Below are positions 46,111-55,643 of a DNA stretch of 64,000 bases, one piece after another; position 1 is the stretch's first letter, and each line of letters opens with the position of its first letter. Source of the DNA: Zhongshania aquimaris (GTDB lineage: Bacteria; Pseudomonadota; Gammaproteobacteria; Pseudomonadales; Spongiibacteraceae); NCBI RefSeq assembly GCF_019312595.1, contig NZ_JAHWDQ010000001.1, forward strand, positions 1,412,788-1,476,787. Reading direction: 5' to 3'. The position numbers and the translations under genes are program-made. The notes beneath the pieces are model-generated. The model ran no database searches and was not told the origin of the DNA. It saw nothing but the letters and a program-made list of their open reading frames with translations.

Positions 46111-47121
46111 ATGACAAAACGTAAACTCAGCCGCCAGCAACGTTGGCGCATAGAAAAAGTACAGGCCGAACGCAGTGATCGCGCGAGCAAACGCGACTCA
46201 AAGCTCGACCAAGCGCTGAGCGAAGGCGAGCTCGGCGCCGAGCAAAACGGCCTTATTGTAAGCCATTTTGGCCAACAGGTTGAAGTTGAAGGCGAAGGCG
46301 GTCTAAGGCAGCGCTGTCATGTCCGCGCCCACATCGACGGCCTGGTCACCGGCGACAGCGTCACGTGGCGAGAAGGCAAACCAACGGGGGTAGTAGTCGC
46401 CTGCAACACCCGCGAATCGCTATTATCTCGCCCCGACAATCACGGCAAGTTAAAGCCCGTAGCCGCCAATATCGACCATATTGTCATCGTCATTGCCCCT
46501 GAACCCCGCGCCCACGCCAATTTAATAGACCGATATTTAGTTGCCGCCGAGGCCATCGGTATTCGGCCGATATTGCTACTGAATAAAACCGATCTTATTA
46601 ACGACGACAACCGAGAGTATCTGGACAGTATGCTGACGCGCTACCAGGAAATTGGCTACCCAGTCACCCGCGCGTCCACCGCTGCTGAACACGGTCTCGA
46701 CGAATTAAAACAAACTCTATGCGGGCACATCAGTGTTTTTGTCGGACAATCCGGGGTAGGAAAATCCTCCCTGGTCAATAGCCTGCTACCCGGCACAGAC
46801 ACCCGCATCGGCGCACTGTCTGAAGCCACCGCAAAAGGCAAACACACTACCACCACCGCCCGTCTCTTTCATTTTCCCGACGGCGGCAGTCTGATCGACT
46901 CCCCCGGCATCCGCGAATTTGCGCTCTGGAATATGGATCGAGAAAAAGTGCTAGCCGGTTTTATTGAATTTCGCCCATTCCTTGGCATGTGCCGCTTCCG
47001 AGACTGTAAGCACGAACACGAACCGCGCTGTGCCTTGCTAGATGCAGAGGCAGAAAACAAAATTCGTCCCGAGCGCATGGCCAGCTACCGACAAATCATC
47101 CAAAGCCTAAACGAAGAGTGA
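46111..47121 (+). CDS. rsgA: RsgA, small-subunit ribosome maturation GTPase
   Basis: Circularly permuted GTPase that checks late 30S assembly. The 336-residue protein has an N-terminal OB fold, then G4 LLNKTDLI before G1 [12 protein letters not shown] and G3 DSPGIREF, and a C-terminal zinc finger [14 protein letters not shown]. This order is diagnostic. Divergent to orn, a conserved arrangement. Confidence 0.97.
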   Translation: MTKRKLSRQQRWRIEKVQAERSDRASKRDSKLDQALSEGELGAEQNGLIVSHFGQQVEVEGEGGLRQRCHVRAHIDGLVTGDSVTWREGKPTGVVVACNTRESLLSRPDNHGKLKPVAANIDHIVIVIAPEPRAHANLIDRYLVAAEAIGIRPILLLNKTDLINDDNREYLDSMLTRYQEIGYPVTRASTAAEHGLDELKQTLCGHISVFVGQSGVGKSSLVNSLLPGTDTRIGALSEATAKGKHTTTTARLFHFPDGGSLIDSPGIREFALWNMDREKVLAGFIEFRPFLGMCRFRDCKHEHEPRCALLDAEAENKIRPERMASYRQIIQSLNEE

Positions 47122-47291
47122 GCTGAATCGTCATCTCACTTTGCTAGAATGGATTCACTGACGAGTGAGAAAACCCCGAGATCCATTGTCTCAATTTATA
47201 AGCGTGCAATTAATCCGTTACATTATGACGTCGCCTCGCTAGCACAGCTCCTGTTACAATCCGGCGTCACCTAAAGTACAAGTTGTTTATT

Positions 47292-48137
47292 ATGAAAAAC
47301 TGGCCACTATTAATTGAAACAAACTACCTCGCTGAATCACTGCACGATCCGAAATTATTGATTTTGGATACCAGCAGCGCCGCTAATTACGCCGAACACC
47401 ATATCCCTGGCGCGGTGCATATAGCGCCTGCAGAACTACAAAGTGGCGTCAAACCCGCTGTTGGAAAGCTACCCAGCATTGAGGCCTTAAACGCGCTATT
47501 TACAAAAGTTGGCCTGACGCCAGACAAACATGTTATCGCTTACGACGACGAAGGCGGTGGCTGGGCTGGCCGCCTAATATGGACTTTGGACGTAATTGGT
47601 CACCACAATTATTCTTACCTCGACGGCGGCTTGCACGCGTGGCTACACGCAGGACACCCTACTGAGAAAGTCGCAAATCATCCCGCGCCCACAAAGCAAG
47701 ACATCACCATTGATAGTCTGCCGATTGCCGAGATTGAAGATTTCATCAGCCTGCTCGACAACAGCCAGCTCGCAATTTGGGATGCGCGCTCACCAGAAGA
47801 ATACCGCGGCGAAAAAGTATTGGCGCAGCGCGGTGGCCATATTCCCGGCGCGGTCAATTTAGATTGGTTAGAATTAATTGATCGCGACAATCAAATGCGC
47901 CTGAAAGATTTGACCGAGTTACAAACTCGCTTAAACGAATTGGGGATCACCGCCGACAAAACCGTCATCACTCACTGCCAGACTCACCATCGCTCTGGCC
48001 TCAGCTACTTGCTGATGAAAATTCTTGGCTACCCGCATATCAAGGGCTATCACGGCTCTTGGGGTGAATGGGGGAACAGCGAGACGACGCCTATTGAAAT
48101 CGGTGACCAAGCACAGTCAAGCGCGAACACGCCCTGA
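47292..48137 (+). CDS. Tandem-rhodanese sulfurtransferase
   Basis: A 281-residue protein with two rhodanese domains. The first (about 1-125) has DDEGGGWAGR where a catalytic loop would be and no Cys, so it is structural; the second (about 145-275) has the active loop HCQTHHRSG with the persulfide Cys. Resembles thiosulfate:cyanide or 3-mercaptopyruvate sulfurtransferases; the substrate is not resolved. ATG at 47292 is used rather than the in-frame TTG at 47283. Followed 58 bases later by psd, as in Pseudomonas. Confidence 0.9.
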   Translation: MKNWPLLIETNYLAESLHDPKLLILDTSSAANYAEHHIPGAVHIAPAELQSGVKPAVGKLPSIEALNALFTKVGLTPDKHVIAYDDEGGGWAGRLIWTLDVIGHHNYSYLDGGLHAWLHAGHPTEKVANHPAPTKQDITIDSLPIAEIEDFISLLDNSQLAIWDARSPEEYRGEKVLAQRGGHIPGAVNLDWLELIDRDNQMRLKDLTELQTRLNELGITADKTVITHCQTHHRSGLSYLLMKILGYPHIKGYHGSWGEWGNSETTPIEIGDQAQSSANTP

Positions 48138-48195
48138 TTTCGAGCCACCGTTTCAGTCATAACAACCACATCGAGCATCGGCAAAAGGACAGCTT

Positions 48196-49056
48196 GTGAA
48201 AATTGCGTTTATTATTTTGCAGTATCTGCTACCCCAGCACCTTTTATCGCGACTGGTAGGCAAACTCGCGGAAACTGAAATTCCGTGGCTCAAAGACCTC
48301 CTAATCGAGCGCTTTATCAAACAATACCACGTTGATATGAGCGAAGCTGCCGATTCTGACTACCGCAATTACGCCAATTTCAACGCCTTTTTCACCCGTG
48401 AATTAAAGGCCGGGGCGCGCCCCATCTGCGACGCAGAAGGCGATATTGCCTGCCCAGCCGACGGCGCGATCAGTCAAATAGGCAAGATCACCGGCGGCCG
48501 AATTTTCCAAGCCAAAGGCCAAGACTATAGCTTGCTAGCACTGCTAGGCGGCGACCGCGAGATGACCGCTCAGTTTGAGAATGGCAGTTTCGCCACCGTG
48601 TATTTGTCACCACGCGACTACCACCGCGTCCACATGCCTATCGCCGGAACACTGCAAAGTATGAGCTATATTCCAGGCGCACTATTCTCGGTAAACACCA
48701 CCACCGCAGAAAATGTCCAAGGTTTATTCGCTAGAAACGAGCGCGCAGTGTGCTTGTTTGACACCGAAGCCGGCCCAATGGCCGTTATTTTAGTGGGCGC
48801 CATGATTGTCGCAGGCATTGAGACGGTGTGGGACGGACAAGTTGCACCGCCGCCAAAGGGCATTAAAACAACCGATTACCGTCAAGCGGCAAGGGAAATT
48901 CACTTAGAAAAAGGCGCCGAAATGGGTCGATTCAAGCTTGGCTCGACTGCCATCGTGCTTTTTGCAAAAGATCGCGCCGAGTGGCTTGAGACTTTTCAAG
49001 CGACCACCGCAACGCGCCTTGGCGAGACCTTAGGGCAACTCAAACAAAACCCTTAA
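48196..49056 (+). CDS. psd: Phosphatidylserine decarboxylase proenzyme
   Basis: Converts phosphatidylserine to phosphatidylethanolamine at the inner membrane after self-cleavage. The self-processing site LGST is at 248-251 (pyruvoyl from S250); D89 in PADGAIS and H143/H146 in [10 protein letters not shown] complete the processing triad. Starts with GTG at 48196, AAGGA 7 bases upstream. The 286-residue length is typical. Converges with epmA (9-base gap). Confidence 0.97.
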   Translation: MKIAFIILQYLLPQHLLSRLVGKLAETEIPWLKDLLIERFIKQYHVDMSEAADSDYRNYANFNAFFTRELKAGARPICDAEGDIACPADGAISQIGKITGGRIFQAKGQDYSLLALLGGDREMTAQFENGSFATVYLSPRDYHRVHMPIAGTLQSMSYIPGALFSVNTTTAENVQGLFARNERAVCLFDTEAGPMAVILVGAMIVAGIETVWDGQVAPPPKGIKTTDYRQAAREIHLEKGAEMGRFKLGSTAIVLFAKDRAEWLETFQATTATRLGETLGQLKQNP

Positions 49057-49065
49057 CTTACGCTG

Positions 49066-50019
49066 TCACGCGCGCTCGAGCGGAAACGCGATGACCTCAT
49101 CGATGCGCTCCGCCTTGCACGCGAGCATCGACAGACGATCAAAGCCCACCGCAACCCCCACACAAGCAGGCAAGCTCGCCATCGCCTTTAGCAGATGACG
49201 ATCAATCGGGGGCAGCACCTGATCATTGTCTGTCCGGCGGCTGTGATCTTGCCTAATTCGCCTAACTAACTCAGCCGCATCTGTTAGCTCGTTGTAGCCA
49301 TTAGCAAGCTCCATGCCCGCGTAAAACGCTTCGAAACGAGCCGCCAGCTCAACGCCGCCCGGATTGACAAACGTCTTTGCCAAAGCAGCCTGCTCGCTAG
49401 GGAAGTCGCAGACAAAACTCAGGGATTCGCGATCTAAGGCCGGCTCAATCACAGACGACATAAGTAGCTGCAGCCAGGTGTCGCGATCATCGGTATCAAA
49501 ATGGATATCCATATGCGAATGCGCGCAGGCTTTTAGTTCGTCTAGCGATGCACTATGCGGATTTAGACCGCAGTGCAGCTCAAAAACGTGCTGGTAAGTG
49601 TGATGTTTTACGCTAAGCGGGCCAACCGCCAAGCCCACAATCGCGGCGACCTCATCCATTAACTCAGCCATCGACAAGCCCGGACGGTACCACTCAAGCA
49701 TTGTAAACTCTGGATTGTGCCGCCTGCCCCGCTCTCCGCGCCGAAACGCCTTGCAGATTTGGTAGATTGGGCCACTACCCGCCGCCAGCAGACGCTTCAT
49801 CGCAAACTCAGGTGACGTCTGCAAATACATGAGCGCGTCACCATCGGGGGCAACCGTGGTAATAGCTTCGATATTGGGATCCGTGACTGGCGCAGAGGCT
49901 AGTAGAGGTGTTTCCACCTCTAAGACCCCGCGAGTCGCAAACAAGGCGCGCACAGAAGAAAGTAATTGTGCGCGGCGACGCAGAGCCGAAAATTCAGCTG
50001 TGGGCCGCCAATCTGACAT
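49066..50019 (-). CDS. epmA: EpmA, EF-P lysine ligase (PoxA/GenX)
   Basis: A truncated lysyl-tRNA-synthetase-like enzyme without anticodon domain that attaches (R)-beta-lysine to EF-P. Class II motifs: motif 2 YQICKAFRRGERGRRHNPEF and TMLEWY, motif 3 GVAVGFDRLSML. 317 residues fits. It follows efp with no gap (stop TAA directly before ATG) and faces epmB divergently, so the whole EF-P modification module except EpmC is here. Confidence 0.96.
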   Translation of the reverse strand: MSDWRPTAEFSALRRRAQLLSSVRALFATRGVLEVETPLLASAPVTDPNIEAITTVAPDGDALMYLQTSPEFAMKRLLAAGSGPIYQICKAFRRGERGRRHNPEFTMLEWYRPGLSMAELMDEVAAIVGLAVGPLSVKHHTYQHVFELHCGLNPHSASLDELKACAHSHMDIHFDTDDRDTWLQLLMSSVIEPALDRESLSFVCDFPSEQAALAKTFVNPGGVELAARFEAFYAGMELANGYNELTDAAELVRRIRQDHSRRTDNDQVLPPIDRHLLKAMASLPACVGVAVGFDRLSMLACKAERIDEVIAFPLERA

Positions 50020-50589
50020 TTAAGATTTTACTCGGTTCTGATACTCGCCGGTGCGAGTATCTACCTTTATCACTTCGCCTACGCTTAAAAACAAGGGCAC
50101 TTTAACAACCGCTCCGGTGCTCAAATAGGCGGGTTTAGTTCCACCTTGGGCGGTATCGCCTTTTACACCGGGGTCTGTTTCTACAATTTCCAACTCAACA
50201 AAATTTGGTGGTGTCACCGACAGCGGCGCGCCGTTATAAAGCGTTACGGTGCACACATCCTGCTCTTTGAGCCAATTCGACGCATCGCCAACCGCTTTGA
50301 GATCAGCCTGGAACTGCTCAAAGGAATCGGGATCCATAAAGTGGTAAAACTCGCCATCGTTATACAGGTATTCCATATTTTGATCGATAACGTCGGCGCC
50401 TTCCAAAGACTCGCCAGACTTAAAAGTACGCTCCCAAACCCGACCTGAGTTAAGATTACGCAAGCGCACCCGGTTAAAGGCTTGGCCTTTACCTGGCTTA
50501 ACAAATTCATTGTCTAAAATAGAACAAGGCTCGCCATCGAGCATCACCTTCAGTCCGTTGCGAAACTCATTGGTAGAATAATTAGCCAT
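50020..50589 (-). CDS. efp: Elongation factor P
   Basis: Relieves ribosome stalling at polyproline. The 189-residue product has the KOW-like N-terminal domain with the modification loop [11 protein letters not shown]34 is the beta-lysylation site as in E. coli, in line with adjacent epmA and epmB. The C-terminal signature [18 protein letters not shown] is present. ATG at 50589 has GAGGAAAA upstream; the longer frame to 50697 runs into the divergent epmB. Confidence 0.98.
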   Translation of the reverse strand: MANYSTNEFRNGLKVMLDGEPCSILDNEFVKPGKGQAFNRVRLRNLNSGRVWERTFKSGESLEGADVIDQNMEYLYNDGEFYHFMDPDSFEQFQADLKAVGDASNWLKEQDVCTVTLYNGAPLSVTPPNFVELEIVETDPGVKGDTAQGGTKPAYLSTGAVVKVPLFLSVGEVIKVDTRTGEYQNRVKS

Positions 50590-50635
50590 GATTTTCCTCA
50601 GCGACGGTGTAAAACCGTTAATTAAAAAGGCGTCA

Positions 50636-51661
50636 ATGATACCCTTAAACGACACAGTTTGGCAGACCGAAAGCTGGCAGCAACAAATGCGCGGCATGAT
50701 CCGCGATCCCGAGCAGTTATTTCAGCGGCTGCAACTAGACCCTTCAGAACAGCCCGACATCGCGGCGGCAATGCGACAATTCCCACTTCGCGTACCCGAA
50801 GCCTTTGTCGCAAAAATGGCCATTGGCGACTGGCGAGATCCGCTGCTATTACAGGTATTGCCACTGGCAAAAGAGAGTCAAGAGCAGCCCGGCTTTGTTA
50901 ACGACCCTCTCGATGAAATCAACGCCAACCCGGCGCCGGGCTTAATTCACAAATACCACGGACGGGTATTACTCATTACCAGCCCAAGCTGCGCCATTCA
51001 CTGCCGCTATTGTTTTCGCCGCAACTTTCCCTATGACGATAACAATCCAAGCCAGCGAGACTGGCAAAAAACCCTGGGGTATATCCAGGAGCGACCGGAT
51101 ATTAGCGAGGTGATACTCAGCGGCGGCGACCCGCTATCAGCCCCAGACGATTACCTAGAGAAGCTGATCCACAAAATTGCCGCAATTCCCCACGTTAAAA
51201 CCCTGCGTATCCACACTCGCCTGCCACTGGTGCTCCCAGCGCGAATTACCCCGGAGCTTACTAAAGTTCTGAGCAATCACCGCCTGAAAACCGTCATGGT
51301 AATTCACTGCAATCACGCCAACGAAATTGATACTCATACCGCCGACGCCCTAGACACATTACAGAAAGCAGATATTACTCTGTTAAATCAAAGTGTTTTG
51401 CTTAAAGAAATTAATGATAATGTCGATACATTGGTCAATCTCAGTGAGCGCCTTTTCGACGCCAAGGTCATACCCTACTACCTACACTTGCTCGACAAAG
51501 TGAGAGGCGCAGCGCATTTTGACGTAACAGAAGTAGAGGCGCAGGCATTAATGGAAGGTATACTTACAAAGTTGCCGGGCTATTTAGTACCACGCCTAGT
51601 ATTGGAAGACCCGAAAGCAAGCAGCAAACGGCCACTTGCACTACAATGGATTGACGCGTAA
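50636..51661 (+). CDS. epmB: EpmB, EF-P (R)-beta-lysine synthase (radical SAM lysine 2,3-aminomutase)
   Basis: A 341-residue radical SAM/PLP enzyme converting (S)-alpha-lysine to (R)-beta-lysine for EF-P. The cluster motif is C-x3-C-x2-C in [21 protein letters not shown] and [15 protein letters not shown] follow; the PLP lysine is in YYLHLLDKV. The ATG at 50636 has AAGG 6 bases upstream; the open frame back to 50588 overlaps efp and is not used. Only 46 bases separate its start from that of efp on the other strand. Confidence 0.96.
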   Translation: MIPLNDTVWQTESWQQQMRGMIRDPEQLFQRLQLDPSEQPDIAAAMRQFPLRVPEAFVAKMAIGDWRDPLLLQVLPLAKESQEQPGFVNDPLDEINANPAPGLIHKYHGRVLLITSPSCAIHCRYCFRRNFPYDDNNPSQRDWQKTLGYIQERPDISEVILSGGDPLSAPDDYLEKLIHKIAAIPHVKTLRIHTRLPLVLPARITPELTKVLSNHRLKTVMVIHCNHANEIDTHTADALDTLQKADITLLNQSVLLKEINDNVDTLVNLSERLFDAKVIPYYLHLLDKVRGAAHFDVTEVEAQALMEGILTKLPGYLVPRLVLEDPKASSKRPLALQWIDA

Positions 51662-51724
51662 AAACATAGACTTAAAACACAAAGTAAGTGCCACGCGACA
51701 TTACAAAGCCAGAAATAGGACTTT

Positions 51725-53530
51725 ATGAAAAATAACTCAAGCCTTGCTGTCGCGACGCCTGACATAACGCGCGACTCGCACAGCCAGTTCGCGCTAAATG
51801 GCGGCGCAGTCAAGACTTGGCTTAGCCATCTGCCCTTGACCAACCTCGGCGAGTCCACCCGCCTGCTCTTTCAGGCCCTGTCAGAGCTAAGTCACACTGC
51901 GTGTAAACCCAAAGATCGCTACGAGATTCTAGAAATTATTCGCCCGCAAGTGCATCACATCGTCAAAGGTCTGTCTCAGCATTATCTGAATAAGCCAGTG
52001 GTGCTGGCGGACAAGACACAAAAGATTGTACTGCTCGCTAACACCCTTAATACCCAGCTGGCAACAGGTTACTGCCAAGCATTTAAAGGTCTGGAGGGTG
52101 AAAACCGCCTGCTGCGCTCTAAAGATGCCATGGCCACATGCTTGCATCGCGCTCTTATCGAACACTGCCGAATTCTACTGCGTACTTATCAACTTTATCG
52201 CTCATCACACGCAGGCTTCTGGCTTATCGCTCATGAAGTTTACCGATGCGCGCAAACCCAAAAACTGCACAAAACAAAGGTCAGCGACAACCTGTATGGC
52301 GATGCCAGCGTACGGCAAGCCTACGTCCGCTTGCTCATGCTAGGCTGCAGCAAAACCCATCAGCTCCCCCAGCGCCATATTGAAGAAGTCTTTAATGAAC
52401 TCAACCAATGGTCATCGCTTATTGATTTGCGTAGCGATAGGCTAGAAAGTTGTGTGTTCTTATTTAATCCGGCCGAAGATGCATCTCCGGCGTATCGCGA
52501 GCTTATTCAGCGCGCACCATCTCTTGGCTGGCTGGGTATTGATACTAGAACCCTACTAGCACAAAGCGGCGGTCTATCTAGTTCGCCATCACCGCGAAAA
52601 AGCAATGCCCCCAAACCAAGTAAAACCGTGCTCGACCATCTCAGTATTGCTTGGAGTTCGGCAACGTCACGGGCGGCGGAACGTATTCCCTGTAACGACC
52701 CCATTTTAATTACCGTGGGTATGAATACCACCCACTTCTACGTTGCCAATCAAACTGATTTTAGTAGCTACCAATTTGAGAACGACCAAAACGACGACAC
52801 CGAGTTATTTCGCGAGCGCCGTAAAGATCAAAATGACGTATGGAGCCAAAATGGTGGCGTAGACGCGCGCAGCCGCGATGACGAAAGCGACCGCAAGGCA
52901 GCGATGTCACCCATCCCATACCGGAGCGCTGAAAGCCAGATAGAAACCATTAGTTATAGCCTTCCACAAAACGCGCCAGCTGCCAACGCGCCGGAAAATA
53001 AATACGAGTATTTGCGTTCACGCATGCTGGACACCAGCAGTTCGGGCTGTCGTATTGAGTGGCCAGAAGATACCCAACTCCGCATTCGCACCGGAGAGCT
53101 TGTCGGTTTAAAAACCGACGATTACGAGGGATGGCGCGTAGGCGTTGTTCGCTGGTTACGCAGTGACAACACACATCAAATAGGTATCGAAGCACTGGCA
53201 TCAACGGCAACGCCATATAGTGCCCGCCTCGTGCAATCAGGCTTGGCGGTAAATGAGTACCAGCGGGCCATGCTCTTGCCGGGCAGCCAAATTGCAGAGG
53301 GCCCACTATTACTGCTATCAGGCGTCGTTGGTATTTCCGAGGGGCACACCGTCGAGCTCTTGCGTCCAGGGCATGCAATGCGTATAAAATTAGGCAAGAT
53401 CGTAGAGCAATCTAATGCCTTCAAACTATTTAACTTTCAAGACATTGCCCGCTCATCAATTAAAATTGATGTACCTGACGCCGACGCGGTTAATAAAAAC
53501 GACTTCAACCAACTTTGGGATATTTTGTAA
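51725..53530 (+). CDS. fimW: FimW-like PilZ-domain c-di-GMP effector
   Basis: A 601-residue cytoplasmic protein directly upstream of fimX. The N-terminal 290 residues are helical and unlike common domains; a low-complexity hydrophilic linker follows; about 450-590 looks like a PilZ barrel with DTSSSGCRIEW (D-x-S-x-x-G pattern), LRIRTGELVGL and WRVGVVRWLR. The usual R-x-x-x-R segment just before is not clear (YLRSR), so c-di-GMP binding is not certain. In P. aeruginosa the equivalent gene PA4958 (FimW) next to fimX is a polar c-di-GMP receptor needed for type IV pilus-based surface attachment. The name here rests on synteny and the PilZ-like end. AGGA precedes the ATG. Confidence 0.7.
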   Translation: MKNNSSLAVATPDITRDSHSQFALNGGAVKTWLSHLPLTNLGESTRLLFQALSELSHTACKPKDRYEILEIIRPQVHHIVKGLSQHYLNKPVVLADKTQKIVLLANTLNTQLATGYCQAFKGLEGENRLLRSKDAMATCLHRALIEHCRILLRTYQLYRSSHAGFWLIAHEVYRCAQTQKLHKTKVSDNLYGDASVRQAYVRLLMLGCSKTHQLPQRHIEEVFNELNQWSSLIDLRSDRLESCVFLFNPAEDASPAYRELIQRAPSLGWLGIDTRTLLAQSGGLSSSPSPRKSNAPKPSKTVLDHLSIAWSSATSRAAERIPCNDPILITVGMNTTHFYVANQTDFSSYQFENDQNDDTELFRERRKDQNDVWSQNGGVDARSRDDESDRKAAMSPIPYRSAESQIETISYSLPQNAPAANAPENKYEYLRSRMLDTSSSGCRIEWPEDTQLRIRTGELVGLKTDDYEGWRVGVVRWLRSDNTHQIGIEALASTATPYSARLVQSGLAVNEYQRAMLLPGSQIAEGPLLLLSGVVGISEGHTVELLRPGHAMRIKLGKIVEQSNAFKLFNFQDIARSSIKIDVPDADAVNKNDFNQLWDIL

Positions 53531-53583
53531 TTCGAGCCCAGAAATCAGGTTTTTAACCCAACTTCTATTACCGTAGAGCACTT

Positions 53584-55593
53584 ATGAGCAGCAGTAACAC
53601 TGCCATCAATATTCTTTTGTTTTGCCTCGCGGACAGCGACGCCGAACAACTCGTAACACACTGCCGCCGCGGCGGTCGCATCGCCCATACCTTTGGTATT
53701 GATACTGGCGAAAAACTCGCTGCAGCTATTTGTGATAGCGATTGGGACGTGCTTATTTTTGATGCCGAGCAATCTCAGCTCGACATCCAACGCTGCTGCC
53801 ACATTCTGCGCAAATACCACAAAGACATTCCGGTAATTTATGTCGGCGAAGGCGATGCCCTGCAGCCGCCAGACCCCGACGTCGTCGACATGATCAACAA
53901 ATACAATATGGCCCAGATCGTTAACGCGGCGTTCAAAGCTCAGGCCGCTTTGGGCGTACGCCGCGAACTAGCCGCAACAAAAACCGCATTGTCTGAGGCC
54001 GAAGAGCGCAATCAATTACTGCTGAATGATCATCAGGACCCGATTGCCTATATCACCGATGGCATGGTTATTTACGCGAACACGCCGTTTTGTGAGCAGA
54101 TGGGCTACGACGACCTCGACGGCTTCCCTATCGTCGACCTCATCACCAATAAAGACCAAGAACGCTTTAAAAACGTCCTTAAAAAACAGCAGCAACACAA
54201 CGAACATCAGCAATTTGAAATTAGCTTTTTTCTGTCTAACCGCAGTGAATTCAAAACCCATATAGTCTGTGATAGCGCCCATTACGAAGGCGAAGACTGC
54301 ATACAAATTTCAATTGTTAAACCCAGCGACAAAGATAAGTCCAACGGTGTAGATAACACCACGCGCATGAGTAGCAAGCACCAGTTTTTAACTCAGCTAC
54401 AAGAGTTTATTGAAAACGAGCGCAACAGTAATTCCTCACTAATTTTGATGTCAGTGGACCATTTCAGCAAACTGCGGCACAGCACTAGCCTAATTGACAT
54501 TGAACTTCTTATTGAAGCGCTTAGTAATCGCGTTCGCGCCAACTTTCCTGCACAGCATTACGGTCGCGTCGCCGACGATATGATCGCCGCCATCGCGCAC
54601 CACGTCTCCAGTGACACAGCGCTAGAAATGGCGATGGAATTAGTAAAGGCCATCGAGTCTGAAATTTTTGAAGTGCGCAAGCAGTCATTGCAATGCACCG
54701 CTAGCATTGCCGTTATGCCAATCAATCACTTAACGCCGCCCAAGGCGTCCCTGCTACTAGATACCGCTTTTGACGGGGCGGAAAAGATCTATCACACAGG
54801 TGGCAACAATGCAGAGATTTGTCGCCGAGATCGTCAACAACTCGACCGCAACTCAAGCCCGGACGATGTCATCGCGGAGTCGATGAACAATAACCGCCTG
54901 AGCTTACTGTTCCAGCCACTGGTAAACCTTGGCGCATCCAGCGGCGATCATTACGAAGCGACTCTCAATATTAAAGACTGGGTGGAAGGTGAAATTACGG
55001 CTGGAGAAATGCTCCGGGCTATTGAGCGTGAACCAGAAAATACCCAGCTAGATCATTGGATCGTGGTTGAGGCCACCAAGCAATTAGCAAAAGAACGGCT
55101 CGCTGGCCAAGATCTGAAACTTATCATCAACCTTAGCGGCAACGTTTTCCACGATTCAGAATTTTGCTCGTGGTTAACTGTGGCATTCAAAGCCGCCGGC
55201 CTGCCACCCTCGTCGGTAATTTTACAGTTTAGCGAGGAAAGTATTGCGGATGCCTTAAAGCCTGCTTTAGATTTCGCCACCCACTTACAAAAACTAGGCT
55301 CCTCTCTGGCGGTAAGAAATTTTGGCCGCGCCAAAAAAGGCAATAAATTCCTGAGCCACATTCGCCCGGCCTTAGTAAAACCTGGCTACCGGGCGGCGGA
55401 CATGCCCACTGACGAACAGATTCGCGAGATGGTTCACCATGCGAAAACGCTCAACAGCCAGATTGTTATACCGAATGTAAGCAGTGCAGCGACCCTCGCC
55501 ATGCTTTGGCAATTGGGACCCGACTTCATTCAGGGCAGCTATGTCAATGAGCCCATGCCCAGCATGAACTATGAATTTGCCGCCTTTGGCTAG
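53584..55593 (+). CDS. fimX: FimX-like degenerate GGDEF-EAL polarity protein
   Basis: A 669-residue protein with REC-like (about 1-120), PAS (about 145-245), GGDEF-like (about 285-415) and EAL-like (about 430-665) domains. The GGDEF position reads V-A-D-D-M (329-333), so no cyclase. The EAL motif is E-A-T (458-460); the loop corresponding to DDFG is V-R-N-F-G (577-581), VKID is V-K-P-G and the later A-E-G-V-E is I-P-N-V-S, so phosphodiesterase activity is not expected. That is the FimX state: a c-di-GMP receptor for polar type IV pilus assembly. It sits 53 bases after fimW and before serB, the P. aeruginosa PA4958-PA4960 order. Confidence 0.88.
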   Translation: MSSSNTAINILLFCLADSDAEQLVTHCRRGGRIAHTFGIDTGEKLAAAICDSDWDVLIFDAEQSQLDIQRCCHILRKYHKDIPVIYVGEGDALQPPDPDVVDMINKYNMAQIVNAAFKAQAALGVRRELAATKTALSEAEERNQLLLNDHQDPIAYITDGMVIYANTPFCEQMGYDDLDGFPIVDLITNKDQERFKNVLKKQQQHNEHQQFEISFFLSNRSEFKTHIVCDSAHYEGEDCIQISIVKPSDKDKSNGVDNTTRMSSKHQFLTQLQEFIENERNSNSSLILMSVDHFSKLRHSTSLIDIELLIEALSNRVRANFPAQHYGRVADDMIAAIAHHVSSDTALEMAMELVKAIESEIFEVRKQSLQCTASIAVMPINHLTPPKASLLLDTAFDGAEKIYHTGGNNAEICRRDRQQLDRNSSPDDVIAESMNNNRLSLLFQPLVNLGASSGDHYEATLNIKDWVEGEITAGEMLRAIEREPENTQLDHWIVVEATKQLAKERLAGQDLKLIINLSGNVFHDSEFCSWLTVAFKAAGLPPSSVILQFSEESIADALKPALDFATHLQKLGSSLAVRNFGRAKKGNKFLSHIRPALVKPGYRAADMPTDEQIREMVHHAKTLNSQIVIPNVSSAATLAMLWQLGPDFIQGSYVNEPMPSMNYEFAAFG

Positions 55594-55598
55594 CGCTG

Positions 55599-55620
55599 CG
55601 GCCCTCTTTTAAGAAGGCCG
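55599..55620. terminator. Hairpin between convergent fimX and serB
   Basis: CGGCC/GGCCG with a further TCTT/AAGA extension after one mismatch, 5 bases after the fimX stop. Neither strand has a good T-run after the stem, so a Rho-independent function is doubtful. Confidence 0.3.
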
Positions 55621-55643
55621 GAAAAAAGAGTGCAACAGAAACC

